The translations under genes and the position numbers were made by a program. From assembly GCA_029204225.1 (NCBI GenBank), contig CM055093.1:19826041-19890040 (forward strand): a DNA stretch of 64,000 nt. The letters run 5' to 3'. Positions 39,801 through 53,400 of the stretch are shown here, in pieces (position 1 is the first letter of the stretch; the number at the start of each line of letters is the position of its first letter). The notes under the pieces were generated by a model. The model had not been told where the DNA came from, made no database searches, and was given only the letters and a program-made list of their open reading frames with translations. This DNA is from Diphasiastrum complanatum (lineage: Eukaryota > Streptophyta > Lycopodiopsida > Lycopodiales > Lycopodiaceae).

Positions 39801-42800
39801 AAAAACTTCCTAAATGATTCAAATACATGTTATTCTTATGCATGGTTCCCTCTTACAACTATGGTGTTGCTTTGTGAACTATACTCATAAAAGAAATAGA
39901 TTAATCATTAAAATTTAGACCATAGATTCTAAATATCTCTAATTATGTTGACAACGTCACATTCGCTAGTTTATCCTAGAAGAGATGGATGCTCGAGCAT
40001 AGTCACAAAGAATGGCAATTCAGAGGTCTTGGAATTGATCCCAATTAGGTCAACTGAAAATTTTGCTAAAAGTATGAATCTATTTTGGAAATCTAGCTCA
40101 AAAATGTCACTAATTTGCGCATACTGAATACGATTGCTGAAAATTTGCATAATTATATATTACAAGTGATTAGGATGGTAGTCACTGTATTATCTTTCTT
40201 TCCCACATCTATATAGTATTGTAACCAGAATTAAAGTTTTTAGCATGTTCTTACATCTTGATTAAGGAATGCTTAGAATATGATATCTGATTATGATACA
40301 AGGTAATTAAATGTGTTTTAGATGCTTTTTTATGGCTATTTTTCTTTTCTAAGCCATCTAAAAAAACCCTGAAAAAGAGAGGATAAAAAAAACGGAACGT
40401 TCCGAAATTTCCAGAACGTAGCACATCTATGATACACAAACTTTCCTCTGACAACAAAGATCAACGTATCAATTACTTGCCTATTTGTTCCTATGTATAT
40501 CTATGTTATAACCATAGTTGCATTGGCGATTCTAGAATCGTGATGCACGAATCGTGACCATAAAAACAGCGAATCACAATCAGAATCGGTGTTTTTATTG
40601 TTTTGTAAAATCGAAAATAAATAAATTTGCATTCGTGATTCACTGGGATGAATTGCGGATCCCATCAAATCGCTGCAACTATGATTATAACATATCACAC
40701 AAGCATGGGGCATTCCGGAACATGTTCCAAGATTTGCTGTAAAGAGCGTGCCGCTGCATCAGCCTACCTATACATCTATCTCTCTATATACCTCATCATC
40801 TAGCTCCTCTTGCATCAGTGGTGCCCGAGGAGCAGCAGCTAACGAGTCGACCAAGCAGGAGTCAAGGTTCACCTACAACCACAAACAAACAAACAGTGTT
40901 GACAAGTGAGTATCTTGCGATTCAAGCACAACATAAGCAACTGAATGCATCAAAAAATAGCTCGAACGTCAAAGTCTAAAGTGACTCACCTCAATCAACT
41001 TGACACCGCGCATGTGCATCTCAACATCCGTCCATTGGTGTTCACAAAGACCAACCACCTGCACTGCTCGATCGATAGCCTATTCCTCTTCTTTGTGTGG
41101 TACAAGGCCCAGGTGGTCCAATTCCGCTCGCAGGCGGATGCTGAACAGTCCTGTGAGAGGACTCTCTCATCCAATCGTTGTAGGTTGTCGGTGTTGCGCC
41201 CGTGGATGCTCCACCATGTCACGGGCCTCAGCTAATCCTCTCTCAGCCGACACTGCTCTCAGTCAAACAGTCCCTAGCTCAACTGAAAAGTCACCAATTG
41301 TCGCCCTATGTTCTTAAGCATCAAACCTGTTGGCAAAACAACCATGGTCCACAGATTTCATTGTGTACAGCCCACAAACTCACTGAGTACATATATGTGT
41401 AGAGTACTAAGGTAGGTGGATATACATAAAATACATACTTGATGATGTTGGATCACCTTGCCAATGTGGTCCATGATCTCGTATATCAGACCGAGAGTGC
41501 ACCCCTCACGGTCTACAAGCTGCAACACATAGAAAATGGGTTGTAGGACCCCCACAAGCTTTGTTGCCTGGCTCCAAAAATCCTCACCATACACGGTGGC
41601 CTGGAAATGCAACGCATCTACACTAATACCTCTGAAGGACTAGAACTCGTCTCTGGCAACCATCCTCCGCAAATGGTCTTTCACTGCCAACAATCGCTCC
41701 AAGACCAAGAAATAGTAGGCAAAGTAGGTGAGTGCTAGCTTCCTCAATTCCAGCGGCGAGAAGGTGCGGAACAAGGCCAGCACGCGCTTCTTCCTAGTAA
41801 CAAAGCTGAGCACGCACATGGCCTGAGACGTGATCTACAACACAAACCGGCAACCAAAAGTTTAGAGAAATGCCGGGAGGGTTAGGAGCTGAGAGCAACA
41901 CGTGAAGCATCAGCAGATGGCAAAGCAAGCGAAAGAAATTATACATGGCGTATCCATGCTAGATCGCAGAGGTTGTGGATGAGGACGTCTATGAAATGTG
42001 CAGCACATGGTGTCCACACAATACTAGGGTGCTCCCTAGTCAAAATCTCTCCCATCTGCCTGCAATTCGTGGCGTTGTCTGTGACAACTTGAACCACATG
42101 CTCCACCCCAATGTCACAAATCACATCCCTCACAACCTCCCATATGAAGTCAGCTGTGATGGGTCCGTGGCATCCATGCCACGCACAAAAACTGTGCCGA
42201 GCGGGCAAGAGACCAAGATATTGATGACAGATCGCCGACGAATGTCGGTCCATCCATCACTGAATATCGAGCATCCATACCTGCCATAAAACATCCATCA
42301 GCCATATGCAAAAAAAAAAAAAAAAAAAACAATACTCGCAAAACGAAACGTATGCTAGAGCTCAGCTCCCGCGTGATGGTCTACTCCTAGCGGAGCATGC
42401 TCCCTCGCAATGCCTCTCTCCTGGGTGGTCTCCAACTAGCAACTACGTGTCAGCAATGCCAAAGGGAAGGCTGGAACACTGGGCATGTGTTATGTCCATG
42501 TCCTGTATAAGGGAATCGAAATAATTTCTGACGTGGATAGCCAGTCACTCCAGTTATATGTGGTTATTGGTTACGTCATTCCGGGCGTGGTCGTTACAAG
42601 TAATTAAAAATCAAATGAGGGACATAGGAGCACTTGCATGGTGATTGACTACTATATAGCTTAATATAGGTTGCATGGGGATCCTAAGGAGAATATACTC
42701 TCCTCTTGGAGAGAATACTTACCATGGAAACTCGCCCATCTCCCTATTGGAATTTCAGATTCTTGAGCCAGGTTTTCCTCTCCTCTCTTGTATTCATTCA

Positions 42801-45800
42801 CTATGGCTTGAGGGTGAAGGGTTAGGGTATTGACTAGCCTCTTCATGTTGGTTGGGTGGTTTCTGCTCTACAGGTGTCCTTTTGGTTTGCATGTGACAGG
42901 ATTCTTGAAGATCTTCACTTGGCGATCGTTATAGTGGTATCAGAGATTGGATCACATCAACCAGGAGGTGGGGCTTGAGGATCTTGGATTTTTGCAGTTT
43001 TTTTGGTGTATCTCTTTGCTTATTCTTCCAGGTGGTGGAATTCATATCCAAGTAACTGGCTTTTCAGATCCTTGGTGTACTTTCAGCCTAATGATCCTAA
43101 TTGTGGATTTGCTCCATGAATTTTGATGGAAATCCTATTTGGATCTAATGATTGCTTGATGTTTGAATAGTCAAAAGGATGCTTTGATAGTGATTTTGGA
43201 CCAAAAATTACGATTTTTGGACCATAAATGGGCTATAGAGTCCATATTTGACTAAAATAAGAACTTTTCGTGCTTGCATGTAATGGATTTACAAAAAATT
43301 AGGTTCGGATTGCACTTATTTGTGGATTTAACCCACAAATTTTGGTCAAAATTGGTCCAAAAACATGGTTTTTTTAATGATTTTTGGACTAATTTTGTGG
43401 TAGATCTCAAAATTCTTAGCCAATAGTTGGTAAGCACGTTTTCAAAGGTGTAATGTAGTTGTCCTAGAGCTATCATGAAGTTTGGTTAGAATTGGACACC
43501 ACTAGGGGGCTCAAAACATGGGGGTCTGAACCCGTTGGTTCTCATTACAAGCTTAAAGATGTGATGGATTGCCTTTGATTTGAGCGATCATGCATCCAAT
43601 TTGGATAGGTGAACATTAGACACCATCATGTTGAAGTTTTGCTTGTTGAAGGAGGCCAAGAATGCATTTTTTGCATGATCTGAGCTTATGATTGCTTGCT
43701 GGACATGTTAGAAGCTTTTATGCCTCTCTAATGAACCTTAGTAGAGTGCTTGTAACCTCATTGGATGCTTATTGGGCTGGAGTTGAGGTTTTGATGATAC
43801 CACCTTCAAAAAGTGCGCCCTACTACCTGAATTTTGGCCATTTACCGCACGTGTGAAGCCTAGGTGGTAGGGTGATGTGGCAAGTGCCTTGTAGACCCAC
43901 TCTCCCTCCGTACTGTGCTTTACAGCGACCAATTTGGTGTCCTGTAGAGAAAGTTAGAAGTTTGGCAATTTTTGAACTAAAATTTGTAAAATTTTGAAAA
44001 TGTTCTGATGCATGCATGCTTGTAACTCAATGTAGTGCTTGTCTGTTGATGAAAATGTATGGATAGACTCTGTTTGCATGCTTCGATGCATGTTGCACGC
44101 GTAAACAGTAGATTGATCAGTGAATTTCTTGCATGAAGCTATTTTTGGTAATTTTAGATCAAAAAGCAAATTTCCTAGTGGCTAGGCTATTCGCGAAAAA
44201 AATTTCGTTTTTTCAAAAAAGTCAGTGCATGTCAAGTTTGATTGCATGCAAGATGTTTTGAATAATTTCGATTTGTGACAGTGCCTGTGAGTCTGATAAA
44301 TCGATTTTCACAGTTGGCCCATTTCGAACGGATTTCGAAAATCCCAGTTTTTCGTAAATTTGTAAAATTGGTCCTAAAAGAAGTTGTTCTTTAAATCAGT
44401 CTGATATTGATTTTGCGAAATTTGCTTAAATGAGTGAAAGACCTTACTAAGTAATATCAGCCAGTTATGGAGGTTCTGAACATTTCACTTATTAGTTGAT
44501 GATTGGATCTCGACTAATTAAGCTAATTTTGCGTTTCAGGAAATCAATATGGCAGATGATAATGCAAATGCAGCTCTTGATGGTCAGGTGCCAATGCCTA
44601 CCTATCTACAGATTTGCCAATCGTTAAGCCAAGCGCTTAATGAAATAAACAACAGGAACACTTTAAGGGATCAACAGATGGAAGTATTGTTGAATCAAGT
44701 GAAAACTTTATCCGCACCGAATTTGGGCTTTCAGAATGAACCATTTTCAGGGGAGAAGAAAGAGAAAAAACTCAAGGTTGTAGATGACTGGTTATCCAAG
44801 TGGACTAGTTATTTTAATCTACACGGAATTCTTGAAGAAAAAAAGATTGAGAGTGTTATTCTGTTCTTCCGTGGGAAAGCTTCGTTGTGGTGGCATGACC
44901 TTCAACCCAAACCTACCACATGGGATGAGTTTATGGAAGTGTTCAAAAAGTCGTTTGTGGTTGTAGACGACTCAGATTTCTACCAAAGATTTGTTAACTC
45001 AAAATGGGTACTCGGAGTTTGGACTCGTACCTGCAAGATTTTATGGATTTATGGAATAAAGTTCCCTCATTCGATGCAAAACTGGCACTGTGGCAGTTTA
45101 TCCTAGGTCTGCCTGTAGATTATCTGAATGAGTGCAAGCGTAATGTGCTTCAAACTTTTGATGACGTTGTACGAGTCACGAAAGCGTATGATTCCACAGT
45201 GGTGGCATCTAGAAAGCAATTACAGGCTAATCCATTTGGATCATCCGAACCCAGCCAGAAGAAAGGAAAGAAAAGAGTTAGTGGGAATAAAAAATCTAAG
45301 TATTTCGACGAACTGGATCAAGTTGCATCTAAGTTTAGACAAAAGAAACATTTGTCCTGGAAAAAGGCTAGAAGGACCAATGTGTGTTTCCATTGTAGTA
45401 AGTCTGGACACGTTATGAAATTCTGCCCAGAACAAAAGAAAGACGTAGCTCAAGTGATTGAGATGCCAGGTAAAGAAAATCTTAAGTTGGAAATTAATAA
45501 GGTTAATTGTGAGTGTGATTGTTCTTTTAGTATTGCTTCATTCTTGCCAAATGAACTATTTCGTTTGAAAGGCACTGTCAACGGACATGAAGTTAGTATT
45601 TTAGTGGATAGTGGATCTACTCATAATTTCATTAACTTTGGTCTTGTGCAGAAACTCGGCCTGAAAATTGAAGCCAATAACCATAGATATCGAGTATATC
45701 TAACTTCAGGTGCAGAGTTGGAGACGTGGGATGTTAAAGTTCCAAGACTCCCAGTTTGGATCCAAGATTATAGAGAGTTAATTGATTTCCATGTTTAAAT

Positions 45801-48800
45801 TTAGCACATACAGATATAATTCTAAGATACGAGTGGTTATTTAATAAGCATCCTGAGATAAATTTGAAAAGCATGTTCTCTCTTTTCAGGAGGGTAAAGA
45901 AATAGTTACATTGTTTGGACACAAATATGTACATCCATCTGGGATGAGTTCATTTGTTAATGTAATGGAAATTTTTGAATCTCTTTATTTGCTAAGCCAA
46001 TTTTGGATTTATCTGAAATTCATCTAAGTAGTTGTGAATTATCAAAGATTCTTAACTCAGTAGACTTAGATTAGGAGCAAATTGAGAAGAATAAGATACT
46101 GTCTGAATTTAAAGATATATTTCCTAAAGAATTACCTCATGGAATACTGCCGTCCATAAGATAGAGTTAATTCCAAGTAGTCACCCTATCTCTAGACAAC
46201 CTTATAGGTTCTCTCAGAAAGAAGAGATAGAGATTATGAAGCAAATTGAAAATTACTTGAAGATGGGTCATAATCAGCCAAGTAAGTCACCTTGGGGTGC
46301 TCATGTTCGTCTTAAATCGAAGAAAGATGGAGGCTTCAAGTTGTGTGTGGACTACAAGGGGTTGAATAAGGTAACTATTGAAAATAAATATCCTTTGCCT
46401 CGTATGGATGATCTGGTAGATCGATTAGGTGGAGCCAAATACTTGACAAAGATAGATCTTAGAACCGGATATCATCAGATTAGGATACATCCGAATGATG
46501 TGCAATCGGACGAGATTTGGTCATTATGAATTTCTCGTGCTTCCTTTTGGGTTGACGAATGCACCAGCTACGTTCCAACAGATGATGAACGATCTTTTTC
46601 GTCCATATCTAGGGAAGTGTGTAATTGTATTCTTAGATGACATTCTCATCTACAGCAGGACACTTAAAGAGCATTTGAGTCATCTTAAGACTGTCCTAGA
46701 TATTCTCAGACGAGAGAAACTTTACGCTAAGAAATTTACATGTGAGTTCTTTAGCATGAGTTGTTGTACCTCGGTCATAAGATCACCCGTAGTGGGTTGC
46801 AGATTGATGAGACTAAGGTCAAGACAGTGCTTGAGTGGCCGATACCGAAGACAGTTAGAGAAGTTAAATCTTTTCTCAGTTTTATAGTTTTCTTTCGTAA
46901 GTCAAATGAAGATTATGCAAAAGTGGCAGCACCCTTAAATAATTTGACTAAAGGCAGAGTTAATAAAAAGAAAAAAGAGGTCAACCTACTCCGCCTATTG
47001 AGTGGAATGATAAATTGAACCAGTGCTTTGAGAAGCTCAAGCAAATGGTTGCTTCAGCTCCTGTTTTACAGATCCAAATCCTGATATACCTTACGTCGTG
47101 AGAACTGATACGAGTGATTCGGCGATAGGAGCAGTTCTTCTACACGACGATAGGCCAATAGGGTTTGAAAACAAGAAACTCACAGAGCATCATGTGCGTT
47201 ACACAACTCAGGAGAAGGAGTTATTTGTTGTGATACATGCACTAAAAACTTGGAGGCATTACCTTTATGGTAGTCAGTTTATAGTGTTTACAGATCACCA
47301 GCCTCTAAAGTACTTTTGTAATCAGAACGATCTAAGGAGTCGTAAAGCTCGCTAGGCTGAGCTCATGCAGGAATTTGATCATGAGATCCGATATGTCAGG
47401 GGCAGCTCTAACCAAGTTGTGGATGCGCTTAGTCAGAATGGTAAACTAAATGAACTTTCATTCACCCAAATTTCCACTGATCTATATCTTTCACAGAGAG
47501 AGAGGTGTAAATCGAATTTTCATTTTGATCCCATCTAGAAGATGGTGGAGACAGGAAAAAATGAGAATGGAATAGAGATTTACTCACAAGGGTGTCTCAG
47601 GATCCTAGGAAAGATAAGAAGATAGCGGAACAGTTCTCTATTTGAGGTGGCTTGCGAATGGGAAAACTTGTGTACCAGCAGATGGAGATAAAGTAAGAGG
47701 ATTCTTTATGAGTGTCATGACGTTCCTTGTGCAGGTCATCTGGGTATACACAAGACTCTAGACTTGGTCAAAAGAGAGTCTTATTGGCCAAACTCAAGCC
47801 ATTTGTCGAGTCTGATGTGGTTAATTGTAGAATACCTAGGGATTCTAAGACTATGCGTACGGGGAAGTATTATAAATTGTCTACCAGATATTGTGGACCG
47901 TTTCGGATTATAAAGAAAATTGGTTCTTTAGCTTACGAACTAGATCTTCGAAACAAGTCTACAACTCACCCTGTGTTTCACGTAAGCCGATTAAAATCAA
48001 GTCTACATGAAGGTGACGTAGTTGGTTCAGAGTAAGATCTTACCCTTTTGGAGGACTTATCGCTTAGTGTTCCTTTAGAACCTGAAAAGGTACTAAGAAC
48101 TAGAGATAAACAATTGAGAAATCGTTCTATCTCTAAGTGCTTGATTAAGTGGAAGGGACGGACTGAGGATGATGATTCATGGGAGCGGGTTGAAAGCATA
48201 AAAAAGAACTTCCATAGATTTCACTTCTAGAGATAGAAGTGGTTCAAGGGGGGAAGAATGTAATGTCCATGTCCTGTATAAGGGAATCGAAATAATTCCT
48301 AACGTGGATAGTCGGTCACTCCAGTTGTATGTGGTTAATAGTTATGCTACGTCATTCCGAGCGTGGTCGTTACAAGTAATTAATAATCATATGAGGGCCC
48401 AGACCTATAATTGGACTTAGGAGCACTTGCATGGTGATTGACTGCCATAATGCAAGAATAGGAGATCAATAGCTTAATATAGGTTGCATGGGGATCCTAA
48501 GGGGAATAATCTCTCCTCTTGGAGAGAATACTTACCATGGAAACTCGCCCATCTCCCTATCGGAATTTCAGATTCTTGAGCCAGGTTTTCCTCTCCTCTC
48601 TCGTATTCATTCACTATGGCTTGGGGGTGAAGATTTAGGGTATTGACTAGCCTCTTCATGTTGGTTGGGTGGTTTATGCTCCACAGGTGTCCGTTTGGTT
48701 TGCATGTGACAAGATTCTTGAAGATCTTCGCTTGGCAATCGTTATAGCATGCAACTCTCTCTGCCACATAGAATGCTCCAGTGTCTACTACGACCTAGGA

Positions 48801-50355
48801 CTAACTGCCCTCTGCTGAACATGAGGTGCCCGTCGCCTAGCAATGGGTGTGGATGTGGTAGATGATGGGCAATTTGTGGGTGTGTCCGACCGTGGAGCAT
48901 CAGGTGCTGAATCTACACCTCTACTAGGCCCTGCCACTGATACTGACCCTCAAACAAAGGTATCTGTTGGTCTAACTAGCTAGGTAGAGGTACCATCAGG
49001 CCTGTACATGTCCATGAGCCTCTACACATCCTCATCAAAAATCCTGAGGCAAGCAGATAGGCCCATTTGGCCCTGCAAGTGATCTCCGAGATCCCGCCAA
49101 AATATAGGCATCTCCATCTGCGAGTACCTGAGCCTCTGAATGTAGCCACATCCCCCTCTGTGAGTTCAACCTCAGCCCAAATGCCCCCACCAACAGCCGG
49201 CATGGTATCAGCATGAGATCAACCCTACAAAAGAAACAAAGGAGCAGATGTTCAGTGCAATGACCAAAACAACATCTACATATGCATTGCATTGAATTGA
49301 ATTGGCCAAAATAATTGTGACAAGAAAGCATCCAAAGAAAACCGTAAAAAATTGTGTTTAACAGCTGGAATCAAGTCGCAAACATCCGACAGCCTACTAC
49401 TCATTACAATGAACATCACAACCATTCTGGCAAGCATGAAAAAACACTGTGTAGCTCCTAAACGCATCAGAGATGCCTCAAAATCAAATCATAATCAAGG
49501 CAAAAAACACATCGGATTTTTGGTTCAGGGTTTGGAAGCTTCTGGTGCAGACGAATATAGACCAAACGAACTTCATAGGGGTCTCTATAGGCACGTAGAA
49601 ATGCAGTGTAGGCCCAAACATCACCTCAATCAGATGCCTCTAGGATAGTTCATGAAACCCCACAAAACACATGGAATTAGGGCGTACCCGTTTAAAACTT
49701 ACAAGGCATGCCGTAATGACTGAAACTGATGTGATAGGAATTACTGCGGACATGGGGAAAGGTGGTTTACAACCAAAAACCAAGAGATTTTGTTGCCTAT
49801 AGCTCAATTTAACCACATTGACAAACTGAAGCCTACACTTAACAAAAATCTCTGTTCTTTGATTTTGTTCTATATGCAGCCTTGATCCCATAAAGCCTGT
49901 GAGCACTGCCTCCGAAACAACAAATAGATGGACGCCGAATGCTCACACGCGATGATCCGCCATCATTTCCTCTCAATATGCATTTTTTTCCTCTCTCCTT
50001 GGTGCACGAGAATGGGCTATCGCAACCAGGTTAAATAAAAAAAAAAGAATTTTGGCCTGTCGGCGATTCGAGCAACGAATCGCGATTCTTTGCATCACAA
50101 TTCGCGATTGCCAACGAATCGCGATTCGCTGCAACTGTAACATATATATTTAAGATATTTTAGTGAGAGAGTGTAGCCATGCTATAGCCTACCCGTCACG
50201 CCTAATATCACACCTAGGTCCCCCACTTTCTCTCTTTCATAATGGCCAACGTGCTCTATCCCTCTCTCCTCTATCCCCACCACGCCCTATCCCTCTCTGC
50301 CAGTTGGCCCCTCTCTAAATCCCCTGCTGCCCGCCGCTTATATCTCTCTGCCCCT

Positions 50356-50405
<50 letters not shown>

Positions 50406-53400
50406 CCCCCCCCCCAGTCCCTCCCTCTCTCCATTGCTCTCTACCGGCGGTGATACAAAATGCCATCCTTCTAAAACATAGATGGAGCCTTCATTCTCTT
50501 CACAAAAGTAGGCTGGCTGGCTGGCTGTGTCCTTCATTGCATTTTTTTGCAATTTTTGTGTGCAAAAAAAAATACAACGATTCAAATCGTTATTCGAATC
50601 GCAATTCGTGAATCGTCCTGGCAACTATGTGTAATGTATGTATCATAGTTGCTTAACGTTTCTGGAAACGCGTTCAGAAACACGGTCAAAACGCATTTTT
50701 GAACCGCGTTTTTTAAATGGGGGAGAGTTTCTTATAAACATTTTTTTTGTGGGCAATATGGGTATCAAATTAAAGCTCTAATCAAGGCATTGCAATTATG
50801 TAGGTTTCCAAACGTTTCGGTTACAGGGTGGTCCAGTTAAGGTGCATCAATCCCTGTTGGATTCTATCATGGATAAAACTTCAGAATGGCTTGTCGTTTT
50901 ACAGCAGGATTCCAAGAGTTTTGATTTTTATTTCTATGTTTAAGTTTTTTATTCTATATACAAAAATTCCTACCTAGACATATGGATCCTTACACAAATA
51001 TAGTGAAAACTTGACATTTACCTTTGCTATAGGCTTGTTACCCTCAATCATAGACAACAATGAATAAAAGAGGCACTTTCTTGTAACTCCAAGATTCTAC
51101 CTAAACAAGAAAAATCATTTCACAATCTTAACTTCATGGTCAGTACACAATGTACAAGTAGCTAACTTTGTTTTATAAAGCTTTGCTAATCGAATAGAGG
51201 ATAGAAAGCAATATAGGAGTAAAGCAATGGTATTTCTCACGTCATATGTTCACAATAGCATTCACAATTTTCCAAGTCATATGCATTTCTGCCAAGAAGG
51301 ATAAAGATGCTGATAATACTTGCTCAAACAAAAGCTTCAAGAAAAATAATGAGGATGTGAAATACAATCTTATAGAAAAAGCTGATAAAATCCCTCACTG
51401 CAACAAAAGTGTTGTGGTTAGCAAAAGTTGCAAAAAACACCAAGTTCAACAATCAACTTGACAAGTTGATGGACAATGGAGCGACATGTGGCTTCCAATT
51501 TCTTGCGATACTTTTGGCTTTTGCGTAATCTTTCAAGGTTGAAATGGATAATAAGTACAGTGTAAAGAGTGTGGAGTGCATGATGGATAAATTACAGCAA
51601 CATTACCTCCAGCAGCTGCTTGTGATCCAGCATGCTTTTGGGCAATCAGATGTTCATAAACTAACTCCCCAATGGCATGTCGAATAAATGGAGACTCATC
51701 AATTAGGAGATCATATAGTGGACCCAGATCTTCATCTCCAATCAATTGATGCCTTCACATTTAACACAAAATATAAGAGCACAGAAAAGTTGCTCATATA
51801 CTGTTCACTGAAGTTTCAGGCACTGCTGACTTAACAAGCTGTACACACCTTGTTAAAGAAGGTAAATTGCAGTGCAAAGAAGGAACCTTGATACCTCAAC
51901 AATCGTTTCAATAGGCCAACTGCACTGACAGCTACATGCACGTCTATGTCATCTGCTAACTCAATCATTCGGTTGCAAAACCGCTCGGTGAAAAGGCCAA
52001 GCGATGGCACATTGTCTTCCACCTCATAGAGGGCTTGCAGTGCTTCAATTGAGCTCCGGCGAACAGCTGCATTCTTCAGAATACACAACAAGTTTCCTGA
52101 ACTTAGCATCTTCATGGACTAAATACTCTTTCAACTTCTAAGCTGTAGTGTAAGTTAAGTTAATACCTTGTCATTAAGAGTCCAACCAAGATATTTGAGG
52201 TAAAAATCTCGTAGGAACAGTGAAGGATAGGAAACTATCCACGAGCCAATAGCTTGAATGCATGCCATCCGAATCTCTGGATCCACATCACGATACCGAT
52301 GCATGAAGAGCCTGAAAGTTAACGAAATTAGCAAGCTTAGAAAGGTATTTTAATTAAGGATCCCTTATGAATAATCGGCTATCGAAGTCAATGAAACACG
52401 CAAAAGCTCCCATAGCCTAGTATTGAAATAATCAAGCTAATCACTAAGAACATGAAGATTGGCACAAGAAAACTCACCCTGTAAAAATTTTCCGCATCAT
52501 TTCTTCCACTTTGGTGATTTTCTCATGAGTCACAGACAAAACTTTGTTAAGGGATTCAACACGAGGGCCTTCCTTGCGCTTTTTTTTCTCTGCATTCAAC
52601 TGTCTTTGTGCAGTTTCACGCGACTCTCCAAGTGTCTTGGCCACAGCAACTAGTGAAGTCACAAGCTGAAGGCCAACTACTGTGGTCATATGCCTGAAAA
52701 TCCTTGGAGGTGTACTGCAACATATATAAAAACATGTCAAAGCCAACCACAAAAACTAACTAGACGATTCAAAGAATATTCCAAACTGGAGTGAATCCAT
52801 CACAATAAAGGGAGCTTAATTAGTTCATACCAAGATATGGCAATTACAAAATCCATGCATTTGTCCATCAACTTTTGATCAAAAAGAGGCCCATCTTGAC
52901 ACTCACGGACAAGAGCGTCCCAAAAAGACAGAAGATTTTCCTTAAAGCTGCGCAATTCACGCTGCTTTGATCCAAGTAAATCTTCTAGGTTCCCCTGTGT
53001 TCCATGTTAAGAAAAATCTCATCGCTATCACTACTGGATCTGCATGTTCTGATTCAAACTAGTGAGATAAAGGATCACAAAACTTCTGCGAAGTTACACA
53101 AATTTCGCTTAAAAGATACTTCTTTAGCTTGGAGGACCAACTTAAGGACAATATCATCAACGTCTGCTTCATCTAGTGAGCCTGTCTGCAGATTAAGCTT
53201 CACCCCGCAGCCCTGTAAGAAAGCATTACACACATTATCACATACATACTATCAACTACCCAAAAGTGGTCAGCACTCAGCTTTTCTCTCATTCTAGATC
53301 AGAAGCCTTGGTAGTACAGTATACCTTTAACACAGAGCGTCATCAAATTGCCCAAAAATTGAAAACTCCATCATTCTCATGATAAATATTTCAGATCCCC

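Larger units (their letters stand above)
42483..48751 (+). mobile_element. Ty3/gypsy chromovirus, full length with LTRs and TSD
   Basis: The element has both LTRs (42,488-42,933 and 48,259-48,746), a primer-binding site directly after the 5' LTR, a polypurine tract before the 3' LTR, and a 5-bp target duplication GCATG on each side (42,483-42,487 and 48,747-48,751). The internal region encodes Gag with zinc knuckle, protease, RT, RNase H, the integrase zinc region and a chromodomain, in the order of Ty3/gypsy chromoviruses. Frameshifts and stops break it in at least six places, and the integrase catalytic core is absent. It is inserted in a hAT transposase gene, on the strand opposite to both hAT and SCC3. 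The LTRs differ by many substitutions and indels, so the insertion is not recent. Confidence 0.95.
36948..51606 (-). other. SCC3 intron 10, 14.7 kb transposon nest
   Basis: The donor follows GGAG at 51,607 (GTAATG) and the acceptor is CACAG before 36,947. Phase 1 is kept between exon 10 and exon 11, which proves that the whole interval is spliced out in the predicted transcript. Inside lie, from high to low coordinate, MITE-like sequence (50.6-50.85 kb), the hAT N-terminal part (48.75-49.3 kb), the chromovirus (42.49-48.75 kb), the hAT catalytic part (40.79-42.34 kb), small hAT MITEs and GC-rich minisatellites (37.7-40.7 kb). Roughly 6.3 kb of the intron is the chromovirus alone. Confidence 0.9.

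Noticed and set aside
40795-40875. Small exon near 40.8 kb as part of SCC3
   Set aside because: Exons 10 and 11 of SCC3 join in phase directly. The exon follows the hAT dimerisation domain through its own GT-AG intron and fits the acidic C-terminus of a hAT transposase.
49352-49906. Open stretches on both strands at 49.3-49.9 kb as genes
   Set aside because: No motif and no splice-consistent extension; they lie within SCC3 intron 10 beyond the hAT remnant.
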